A stretch of DNA of 64,000 nucleotides from Eubacteriaceae bacterium Marseille-Q4139 (GTDB taxonomy: Bacteria > Bacillota > Clostridia > Lachnospirales > Lachnospiraceae), in NCBI GenBank assembly GCA_018223415.1, contig JAGTTQ010000001.1, forward strand, positions 1,705,365 through 1,769,364, given 5' to 3'. Positions 36,892-43,755 of this stretch are shown piece by piece (within the stretch, counting starts at the first letter, position 1; each line of letters begins with the position of its first letter). The notes beneath the pieces are model-generated. The model saw nothing but the letters and a program-made list of their open reading frames with translations, was not told the DNA's origin and did no database searches. Both the position numbers and the translations under genes were made by a program.

Positions 36892-37245
36892 TCATGATTT
36901 TCCTCTCGATGAAAATTTATAAATAGTATTCACCTCACTTTCCACTGACTCTTCTGGATACAGCTTCACACAAAATGATTCTGCATCGTGTAAAAACATT
37001 TCATCTCTACAAACACAATCTCGCACTTGGCCACAGGACAGCGTTTCTAATGCGAGAACACTGATTGTCCTTTCCTTCTTCCTATATAAACTTTGAAAAA
37101 CACATTTATCAATAGCATACCAATCCCATTTATCATGGCTGTTAATAAAAGTTTGCTCTGCTATTTCATATAGATAAAAAATAGTATTATACTTTTCAGC
37201 GATGCAACGAGCAAAACGCCAGAAACCAGCATAAATACTTGAGTT
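36892..37245 (-). pseudogene. 5'-truncated gene fragment
   Basis: An open minus-strand frame of 117 codons begins directly after an in-frame TAA (37246-37248) and has no start codon until near its end. The peptide (IYAGFWRFARCIAEKYN, HDKWDWYAIDKCVF) has normal protein composition and ends with a natural TGA. Its missing 5' end falls about 45 bp from the cassette repeat at 37291, as if truncated by rearrangement. A further 29-codon frame (36770-36859, MAKIEVEISQ...) on the same strand lies next to it and may be another remnant. I do not recognise the family. The remaining stretch 36631-36890 contains only parS site 1. Confidence 0.5.
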
Positions 37246-37290
37246 TTAGGTAGATACAACTGCAAGTTCAAACTTCCTTAAGAGTCTTTT

Positions 37291-37350
37291 GACGCTTTTT
37301 TGCCACCCTAACTCAATAAGGCGATATGAAACAATACGGGCAGATATAAG
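37291..37350. repeat. Cassette-flank repeat S1
   Basis: It starts with GACGCTTTTTTGCC, shared almost exactly with S2 (38889) and S4 (40649). Its following 49 bp (37302-37350, ACTCAATAAGGC core) match 39907-39955 (S3) at 41 of 49 positions, all eight differences being transitions. It lies between the truncated gene and the DUF1835-type gene. Downstream, 37367-37397 forms a 13-bp hairpin (GCGAAAGCA/TGCTTTCGC) and 37446-37477 a second one (AGCCCA/TGGGCT). Confidence 0.7.
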
Positions 37351-37515
37351 AAAAACCATACTATGTGAGGGCGAAAGCACTCGCTGCTTTCGCTCTCTTG
37401 GCTGTCATATAAGCAGGGGCAGACACGTTTGCGGGCGGCGGACGAAGCCCATTTATCTCGACTGTTGACGACTGGGCTCCGTTACTTCATATATCGTATA
37501 TAATGAGGAAATATA

Positions 37516-37544
37516 TTGAAAAATCAATGTATAATTGCTATGCT
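37516..37544 (+). promoter_or_regulatory. Promoter of the DUF1835-type gene
   Basis: TTGAAA and TATGCT are spaced by 17 bp, about 50 bp upstream of the start at 37596, giving this cassette gene its own promoter. Confidence 0.5.
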
Positions 37545-37595
37545 GTAAACATACAAAGCGAAAACTTGTAATTTTGCTAAAAGGTGAATATTGTT

Positions 37596-38549
37596 ATGTT
37601 AGAAGTAGTATTTAGTGATAGTGCCGCAGGAAATATGGCGGTGGCGATTGGACATAAGGGATATTTAGGCTGTGCCACCAGTGTAATTATCTCTAACAAT
37701 GATGGTACAGTTTCGCAAGAAGAAATCGAAAAATTTCAGCGTAAAGCAGAAGAACGAGAGCGTTTCGGTTGGGAGAACGCCGTTCCATTAGAAGGAAATC
37801 GGAAGAACATCATCAATCTTTCACTGGCCTTGTCGGTAGGCAATATTTCAGAGGCAGTAATTGGTTTGGAACGAGAGGCAGCATTATCTCTGCTGATGAG
37901 CATCCACCCTAGTATGGCATCTGACGTTGTGGCCGAAATCCTCGACACATCTCGCAAGAGTTATGCCACACTACTGGAAGAGGTTCAGAATGGAGAGCCA
38001 ATTCGTGTGTGGGTAGGACGAGAACCAGATGATGTGTGTGGTCTGTATTGGCTGATGGAGCAATTACGACCTATCGGGTTTGAAAAGTTGGATGTTACCC
38101 TCGTGGAACTTCCGTCGTGGGAAGCAAGACAAGACGGGTGTATTGTCCAGTATAACGGATGGGGCGAAATTGAACCTTATCACATGGAGCGGATGGCATT
38201 ACTGGGAAAGAAGCTGCCGACAAATTACCTACGCAGTTTGGCGAATCGTTGGAAAGAGCTTCAGCAGGAAAATTCTTTCCTTCGTGCTGTTGTAAATGGC
38301 AAACTGGTCAGCGTACCGGAAACACAGTATGATGCATTTATACTTCGAGAGTTGGATGCTCTGGAGGATGAATTTAATGAAGGTTTCCTTGTCGGACGGG
38401 TTCTTGGAAAATATCAATTAGGAATCGGTGATGGGTGGATTGCTTTGCGTATTGAACAATTCATCAAAGATGGACTTTTAGTTCCAATTACAACGCCATC
38501 ACCCAACGCTCCTATTTATCATCGCTTTTTGAAGAAGATAAAGAGATAG
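37596..38549 (+). CDS. DUF1835 / DUF3658 domain protein
   Basis: A 317-aa cytosolic protein. The N-terminus (MLEVVFSDSAAGNM) and the middle (IRVWVGREPDDVCGLYWLMEQL, with a following VELPSW) match the DUF1835 pattern. The C-terminal part (SFLRAVVNGKLVSVPETQYDAFI, VGRVLG) fits DUF3658. These proteins are uncharacterised and widespread as single accessory genes in Firmicutes. Start: ATG at 37596 with AAAGGTG upstream; a GTG 4 codons earlier overlaps that site. The gene is AT-rich relative to parAB, lies against the direction of replication, and is bracketed by repeats S1 and S2. Confidence 0.8.
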   Translation: MLEVVFSDSAAGNMAVAIGHKGYLGCATSVIISNNDGTVSQEEIEKFQRKAEERERFGWENAVPLEGNRKNIINLSLALSVGNISEAVIGLEREAALSLLMSIHPSMASDVVAEILDTSRKSYATLLEEVQNGEPIRVWVGREPDDVCGLYWLMEQLRPIGFEKLDVTLVELPSWEARQDGCIVQYNGWGEIEPYHMERMALLGKKLPTNYLRSLANRWKELQQENSFLRAVVNGKLVSVPETQYDAFILRELDALEDEFNEGFLVGRVLGKYQLGIGDGWIALRIEQFIKDGLLVPITTPSPNAPIYHRFLKKIKR

Positions 38550-38607
38550 ACGAATTTCAGTTTGGTATGGGTTTGGGATATTCCCAACAAGTAAAGTAAA
38601 AATCCAT

Positions 38608-39034
38608 CTTATTGTCGCAGACGGAAATGAGTGATTTTTACGGAAAGGGTATCCCTTTCCTATGCTTGATACGGAACTTTTCATAGAGGAATGGAAGGGA
38701 AAGGAAAGCAGTATTCTCTTTGAAGTGTTACGCAGTTAAAGCGCAGTTTTGAAAAAAAGGGTATAAACCCTTACCCTATCACTTTTAGTGCCTGTAATGC
38801 CTTTCTTGCAAGGCTTATTGAGCCTCTAATGCGTAGCATAGAGGGCAGAAAATATCATCTTCTGTATTTGCTTTTCATTTTTGTATTTTACGCTTTTTTG
38901 CCGCCCGCGCTTACAAAACGAATTTATGTGGAGATACGGGAAAGCCCTTATAAATCAAGAATTTTTCCTCATTTCTATAAACACTTGCAAGAAGTTATAA
39001 GACGATTTCCCTCTATAAAATCAATAAAAAATGT
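38608..39034. repeat. Cassette-flank repeat S2 (long form)
   Basis: An about 425-bp non-coding region downstream of the DUF1835-type gene is homologous to 40431-40815 downstream of the MazG-like gene. Matching blocks: GAGTG(A/G)TTTTTA, TTTTAGT(G/A)CCTGTAATGCC, AGAAAATATCATCTTCTG, GCCCGCGCTTACAAAA, GAATTTATG and CGATTTCC followed by CTATAAAATCAA. At its centre (38889-38910) lies the CGCTTTTTTGCCGCCC core shared with S1. A GGAAAGGGTATCCCTTTCC palindrome is at 38641-38659. No gene is visible in it. Confidence 0.75.
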
Positions 39035-39110
39035 CTTTATAAAAACTTATAGATAGTGCTATAATATTTAGCATAAAATGCCAACTTTTCATTTATCATG
39101 GAGACTAACA

Positions 39111-39569
39111 ATGATTTCGAGAATAAAAAAAGCATTTGTTGTCATCGGCAAAGAGGGTTCAACATTAGACGGTGAAGGCTTTATTCAGAAATTATGGGAT
39201 GATGCAAACAGTCATTTTAGTGAAATAGCACATCTGGCAAAGAAAGACGCAAACGGAAATCTTGTGGGCATATGGGGAACTATGTCTGACATGTCCCACT
39301 CATTTAAACCATGGGAAGATGGATTTCGCAAAGGATTGTATCTGGCAGGAGTAGAATGTGTTGATGATGCAGAAGCACCTGACGGATGGACAAAATGGAC
39401 CATACCTGGTTATGAGTACCTGGTTGCTGAAAACTATAATGGAGTGTTTGAAGATACCATTAGACAAATGAACGAAGAAGGGATTTCTCTTGCCGGAGCA
39501 GTTCACGATTTTACCGATCCTGCAACGGGAAAGGGATACATGTATTTTCCTATTAGAAAGATTTCATAA
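39111..39569 (+). CDS. GyrI-like small-molecule-binding protein
   Basis: A 152-aa single-domain protein of the GyrI-like/AraC effector-binding fold. Typical features are the N-terminal strand KKAFVVIGKEGST, the middle KGLYLAGVECVDDAEAPDGWTKWTIPGYEY and the C-terminal YMYFPIRK. Such domains bind small hydrophobic or cationic compounds, and stand-alone versions are implicated in drug tolerance or hydrolysis of toxic metabolites; the ligand here is unknown. I prefer the ATG at 39111 (GGAGA upstream) over one at 39078. A TATAAT at 39060-39065 in the context AGTGCTATAAT recurs upstream of the MazG-like gene. AT-rich and between repeats S2 and S3. Confidence 0.85.
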   Translation: MISRIKKAFVVIGKEGSTLDGEGFIQKLWDDANSHFSEIAHLAKKDANGNLVGIWGTMSDMSHSFKPWEDGFRKGLYLAGVECVDDAEAPDGWTKWTIPGYEYLVAENYNGVFEDTIRQMNEEGISLAGAVHDFTDPATGKGYMYFPIRKIS

Positions 39570-39885
39570 AGTTACGTTTATGCAAGAGTTTAGGATCTTG
39601 CAAACTAAAACACCAGCTATAAGGGATACAAAATTTCCGTCAATCACTCACACTGTCTTATGAAAACAAATTTCTATGCCCCAGGAAAACAACACAAACC
39701 GTAAAATAAACTTAAAGTCCTCAGCATTATTGTCCTTAATAGCTTATATATCGCTGCCTTATCTATTTGAACCACAAAAACAACACACAAAGCATATTAA
39801 AAAATAGTAGAACGATCCTGTTTGTTACGCCAGTGCGGAAAAACCGCATAGATACTATGTTTTTGGACTTCTAGCAATTGATAAT

Positions 39886-39956
39886 TGGCGGCTCCAAAGT
39901 ACTATTGCCGCCCCAACTCAATAAGGCAATATAAAACGATACGGACAAATATAAAG
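39886..39956. repeat. Cassette-flank repeat S3
   Basis: It contains 39907-39955, the 49-bp partner of S1. GGCGGC (39887-39892) and GCCGCC (39907-39912) can form a hairpin around the TATTGCCGCCC core. The preceding stretch 39570-39885 holds no gene; it has a weak hairpin (TGCAAGA/TCTTGCA, 39581-39602) just after the GyrI-like gene. Confidence 0.65.
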
Positions 39957-40059
39957 GAACAAGTACACACAAATAATGAATGAATAGAGAAGTTCATATA
40001 TTAGTGCTATAATCTGAGCAGACAAATTAACGAAGACAATGTTACAGGGAGAATACAAT

Positions 40060-40407
40060 ATGAAAATTACAATAGAAGAGTTACAGGAATACTTATATGA
40101 CCATTATAAAAATGGTGGTATTGACCAAAGTATGTTTATGAAACTCGTAGAAGAAATTGGCGAAGTAGCTGAAGTCTTAAACAAAAAAGCAGGAAGGAAG
40201 TCTGCTGGTGAGGAAGATTTGCACACACAATTAGGTAACGAATTAGCCGATGTGATACATTATGCTCTGGCAATAGCTGCATTAAATGGGATTGATATGA
40301 ATGATATTATCATCAGCAAAGATAAAGCAGCTTCTATAAAATATAACCATAAAACAAATTTAGAACAGTTTGTTAAAGATAAGCGGAACCCAAATTGCAA
40401 CCAATAA
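40060..40407 (+). CDS. MazG-like nucleotide pyrophosphohydrolase
   Basis: A 115-aa all-alpha NTP pyrophosphohydrolase of the MazG/HisE superfamily. The metal-binding ExxE motif is in KLVEEIGEVAEVL and the second half in LGNELADVIHYALAIA, giving the characteristic E-x2-E ... E-x2-D arrangement. The single-domain length matches stand-alone house-cleaning enzymes that hydrolyse non-canonical NTPs. The start at 40060 is preceded by AGGGAG. A TATAAT at 40008-40013 in the AGTGCTATAAT context gives it its own promoter. It is bracketed by repeats S3 and S4. Confidence 0.88.
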   Translation: MKITIEELQEYLYDHYKNGGIDQSMFMKLVEEIGEVAEVLNKKAGRKSAGEEDLHTQLGNELADVIHYALAIAALNGIDMNDIIISKDKAASIKYNHKTNLEQFVKDKRNPNCNQ

Positions 40408-40430
40408 TATCTTGTTTTCGCAAAAATTTC

Positions 40431-40815
40431 TTATATTATCGAAACAAAAACGAGTGGTTTTTATGGAATGAGTTCCCCTTCTTATGCTTACTATGGAGCT
40501 TTTTGAGGAGAAAAGTAGAAACACACTTACTTCCCCCATCAGTTTTAGTACCTGTAATGCCTTTCCTGTAAGGATTATGAAACCTCAATGGATAATATAA
40601 TGGGTAGAAAATATCATCTTCTGATTTTTGATTTTCACTTTGATATTTGACGTTTTTTGCTGCCCGCGCTTACAAAAAGAATTTATGCGGGGTTATGACA
40701 GATTATAAAGAGAAACGGCAAAAACCTTGAAACCAAAGGCTTTTTTACCATTCCTGTAAACACTCAGAAGAAGTTATCCGACGATTTCCGCCTATAAAAT
40801 CAACAAAAAAAGTAC
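40431..40815. repeat. Cassette-flank repeat S4 (long form)
   Basis: The counterpart of S2, downstream of the MazG-like gene, with the core GACGTTTTTTGCTGCCC at 40649-40665. The remainder to 41110 has no gene; it is AT-rich sequence leading to parS site 2. Confidence 0.75.
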
Positions 40816-41110
40816 CTGTTTTTCTCATGGCTTCACATTTCTTTTTATAATTCCAGCAAAATTGGTTTTTGTCCAAATGTAATTGCACAAAAGTCCCATT
40901 GCCAACACAAACATCCAATCTTTTTGGATTATTTTTGTAGGAGAATAAAGGAGAATAACTCTACCTTACATTTCAATCGCATTTCTTTCATTCATCTCTC
41001 TTCACCCATTTTCTCAATAACTCTCCCACCCCCCTCCAAGTCATCCACGGAAACTCGCTGGTAAACCGGATTCATACCATCATTTTCTCTCCTCAATCTC
41101 CCACTTCCAA

Positions 41111-41126
41111 TGCTTCACGTGAAACA
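41111..41126. promoter_or_regulatory. parS site 2 (one mismatch)
   Basis: TGCTTCACGTGAAACA differs from the consensus palindrome at position 3 only. Confidence 0.85.
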
Positions 41127-41322
41127 TTTTTCCAATTTCACTTTCACCACCCTACACAAGAAAAAATTTCACAAACGAAATCCCCACCTACGGCAAACCA
41201 CATAAGCAGCATTCATCTTCTCCACCTCAATACGACTACCCTATTCAAAGGACATTCTGTCCCACCGGAAAGCACCGTTTTTATACATTCACTCAACAAA
41301 GTCTCTCTTACAGAGCAAAAAA

Positions 41323-41338
41323 TGTTTCACGTGAAACA
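41323..41338. promoter_or_regulatory. parS site 3 (perfect)
   Basis: An exact copy of TGTTTCACGTGAAACA, 197 bp from the centre-to-centre equivalent of site 2's end and about 4.6 kb from site 1. Confidence 0.97.
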
Positions 41339-41372
41339 TCCCTTTTCTTTTCAAACTCATTAGCACTTCCCA

Positions 41373-41568
41373 TAACAGTTCATCTCTGCAAATACATATG
41401 ACAAAATGCTGCATGAGAGCTTGCTCACAAGAGCAGTCTTTTGCCATATATGAATATAGGGCGGACGCCCGACATGAATCATTTAACATCCAGCAGCGCT
41501 TCTCACTTTCTTGAACACCCGTCCAAGAAGTATCCCTCGCTCCGCCCGGTCAATTATGAATGGTATGA
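41373..41568. repeat. Dispersed intergenic repeat A, copy 2
   Basis: Partner of 2541-2714 in the same orientation. The main hairpin is kept although both arms differ from copy 1 (GCAAAAGACTGC arm with GCAGCATTTTGT arm on the minus strand), and GGGCGgaCGCCC is also kept. The last third is less conserved. It ends 129 bp upstream of the alpha/beta hydrolase gene. Confidence 0.75.
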
Positions 41569-41608
41569 CTAAACTTTTACCAATTTTCTAATATTTTCCT
41601 TAATATCA

Positions 41609-41637
41609 TTGTATCTAACCCCCCATTATATTATAAT
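41609..41637 (+). promoter_or_regulatory. Promoter of the alpha/beta hydrolase gene
   Basis: TTGTAT and a perfect TATAAT are spaced by 17 bp, 60 bp upstream of the gene and downstream of repeat A. Confidence 0.6.
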
Positions 41638-41697
41638 AATTCCATAGACAATCCCTTTCACCTGAACAACAACAATTCCAATTATGGAGGTTCATCA

Positions 41698-42648
41698 ATG
41701 AAAGCCAAAAATAAAATTATCACCATAACCTTACTCTCCGCTGCTGCTCTGACCGGCACTGCCCTGATTAACAAATATATCAAAATGAGCGCCACATCCA
41801 GAAATCTCCTGCTCCAGCCGGAGCCGAGATGCTTTAAGTGGCGGCTTGGAAATGTTTACTATACAAAATGCGGAACAGGAAAACCGCTTCTCCTGATCCA
41901 TGACCTGAACTACGCCTCCAGCGGATGCGAATGGTCAAACCTTGTTGATCTCTTAAAAGATCACTACACCGTATATACCATTGATCTCCTTGGCTGCGGC
42001 CGCTCTGAAAAGCCAAACCTGACCTACACCAATTTCCTGTATGTTCAGCTTCTCAACGACTTCATAAAATCAGAGATCGGCCATCGAACCAACGTCATTG
42101 CCACCGGAACATCCGCATCCCTTGCGACAATGGCATGCAGTTACAGCCCTGACCTGTTTGAGCAGTTCATGTTCATCAATCCGGAGAGCATCTCCTCCGG
42201 GAGCCAGATTCCAGGAAAATCGGCAAAGCTTTATAAATTCATCCTGGATCTTCCAATCATTGGAACCCTGCTCTACCACATGGCATCCAGCAAAAAAATA
42301 CTTACTTCCGTTTTTACGAAAGAATACTTCTGCAATCCATACGATGTAAAGCCATTTTATGTAGACAAATACTACGAGTCCGCCCATCTCGGTGACTCGC
42401 CAAAAGCCATTTATTCAAGCTCCCTCTGCAATTACACCAAATGCAATATCAGCAGAGCGCTGGAAAAAATTGATAACAGCATCTACCTTCTCGGAGGCGC
42501 CGAGCAGGAAGACATGGAATCCATCATCGAGGAATACACAAAATGCAATCCAGCCATTGAATACTCCACAGTTCCAGGCACGAAACACCTGCCGCAGCTG
42601 GAAAATCCAAAAGAAGTATTCAATACCATCAAAATCTTCTTCAACTAA
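41698..42648 (+). CDS. Alpha/beta hydrolase, membrane-anchored
   Basis: A 316-aa protein with an N-terminal hydrophobic segment (about residues 7-24) that could be a signal anchor. The hydrolase core shows LLLIHDLN (oxyanion region), YTIDLLGCGRSEKP, and the nucleophile elbow ATGTSASLA with Ser139. The elbow reads G-T-S-A-S instead of the usual G-x-S-x-G. The catalytic His is probably His297 in GTKHLPQLE. This organisation is typical of Lachnospiraceae paralogues near the origin; the substrate is unknown. GGAGGTTCATC precedes the start. It is transcribed toward oriC and ends with its own terminator. Confidence 0.85.
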   Translation: MKAKNKIITITLLSAAALTGTALINKYIKMSATSRNLLLQPEPRCFKWRLGNVYYTKCGTGKPLLLIHDLNYASSGCEWSNLVDLLKDHYTVYTIDLLGCGRSEKPNLTYTNFLYVQLLNDFIKSEIGHRTNVIATGTSASLATMACSYSPDLFEQFMFINPESISSGSQIPGKSAKLYKFILDLPIIGTLLYHMASSKKILTSVFTKEYFCNPYDVKPFYVDKYYESAHLGDSPKAIYSSSLCNYTKCNISRALEKIDNSIYLLGGAEQEDMESIIEEYTKCNPAIEYSTVPGTKHLPQLENPKEVFNTIKIFFN

Positions 42649-42673
42649 ATTTACAAATCCAGCAAATATCCCA

Positions 42674-42703
42674 CCCGGTCAGCGTCAAAAACTGCTGGCC
42701 GGG
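42674..42703 (+). terminator. Terminator of the alpha/beta hydrolase gene
   Basis: A 10-bp stem (CCCGGTCAGC with GCTGGCCGGG, one G-U) is followed by CCTTTTCCTTTCC, 25 bp after the stop codon. Confidence 0.8.
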
Positions 42704-42729
42704 CCTTTTCCTTTCCAACCAAGTAAACG

Positions 42730-42825
42730 AATATTTCCCCTGCTCAATCATCACACACGAACCTGCCGCACTATCGTATTCCATATTCTTACACCCGGCA
42801 AGCATGGTGCCGCTTTCCAGGCTCG
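42730..42825. repeat. Dispersed intergenic repeat B, copy 2
   Basis: Partner of 33004-33096 in the same orientation, diverged in the middle but with conserved ends. On the minus strand it has an open frame of 68 codons (42641-42847) that copy 1 does not preserve, so it is not treated as a gene. Confidence 0.6.
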
Positions 42826-42831
42826 TACAGC

Positions 42832-42880
42832 AAAAAAGCTGCGCCACAGCCCTTTATCACCCAAAAGACCATAGCGCAGC
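42832..42880 (-). terminator. Terminator of the rpmH-rsmG operon
   Basis: On the minus strand GCTGCGC and GCGCAGC close a long hairpin (42838-42880) that is followed by TTTTTTGC, 39 bp beyond the rsmG stop. Confidence 0.8.
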
Positions 42881-42918
42881 CAACATAACCGTCCAGCCCA
42901 ATTTTCTCATCCGTCTCC

Positions 42919-43650
42919 CTACTTAAGCGGCTCCTTCCCCGGCATTCCTGCCTTCCTGGGATACTTCTTTCCCGTTCCAGCAATTTTCTTTACCGGCACA
43001 AACGCCCGTTCCACATCCGTTCCTGGAATTGTGCAGAAAATCACAGGCTCCAATTCCCCTCCAAGACGCTTCACAGCGTTTCTCCCCTGCTTCAGCTCTT
43101 CCTCAATGGTTCCGGATTTATAGGAAACAAACATACCGCCCACCTTCACAAACGGAATGCAGTATTCCGACAACGTCGCAAAATTCGCCACCGCACGGGA
43201 CACGCAAAAGTCAAACTGCTCCCGATAGGCGCTGTCATGTCCAAAATCCTCGGCTCTCCCATGGACAGCCATAATCCCTGTAAGCCCAAGCTCCGAGGAA
43301 ACCTCCTCCAGAAACTTGACCCGCTTATTCAGGGAATCCAAAAGCGTCATATTAAGCTTCGGAAACATGATTTTTAACGGGATTCCCGGAAAACCGGCGC
43401 CTGTACCCACGTCGATACAGGACTTTTCACCCTCAAGAACCCCCGGAATCGCCTGAAAAAGCAGCAGGCTGTCGAGAAAATGCTTTCTCGCCACTTCCTC
43501 CGGCTCCGTAATCGCAGTCAGATTCATGACCTTATTCCGCTCCGTCAGAAGCTCAAAATACTTTAAAAACTGCCAGGCCTGGCGCTCCGAAAGCTCCAAG
43601 CCCATCTCCCTGCATCCATTCTCCAAAATTTCCTTCATCTGATCTATCAT
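42919..43650 (-). CDS. rsmG: 16S rRNA (guanine-527-N7) methyltransferase
   Basis: A 243-aa class I SAM-dependent methyltransferase. The SAM-binding loop is CIDVGTGAGFPGIPLKI; LLDSLNKRVKFLEEV follows as motif II and FDFCVSRAVANFATLSEYC as motif IV. It methylates G527 in the 530 loop of 16S rRNA; loss gives low-level streptomycin resistance in other bacteria. It is the last gene of the rpmH operon, 105 bp after mnmG, the order common to most Firmicutes. Confidence 0.95.
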   Translation of the reverse strand: MIDQMKEILENGCREMGLELSERQAWQFLKYFELLTERNKVMNLTAITEPEEVARKHFLDSLLLFQAIPGVLEGEKSCIDVGTGAGFPGIPLKIMFPKLNMTLLDSLNKRVKFLEEVSSELGLTGIMAVHGRAEDFGHDSAYREQFDFCVSRAVANFATLSEYCIPFVKVGGMFVSYKSGTIEEELKQGRNAVKRLGGELEPVIFCTIPGTDVERAFVPVKKIAGTGKKYPRKAGMPGKEPLK

Positions 43651-43755
43651 AAAAATTCCTCAATCACCAAAAACGAACCCGTCTTTTCCACAAGCTCAGA
43701 GCTGCTTCCATGCTTTTATCCACACATTCCATATCATTATAGAGGTTTACATAAC

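Noticed and set aside
36745..41338. A complete mobile element or prophage between the parS sites
   Set aside because: No integrase, transposase, relaxase or phage structural gene and no clear target-site duplication are visible; only a repeat-based array can be claimed.
42641..42847. A 68-codon minus-strand frame across repeat B copy 2
   Set aside because: Repeat B copy 1 does not keep the frame and no ribosome site precedes it; treated as chance within a repeat.
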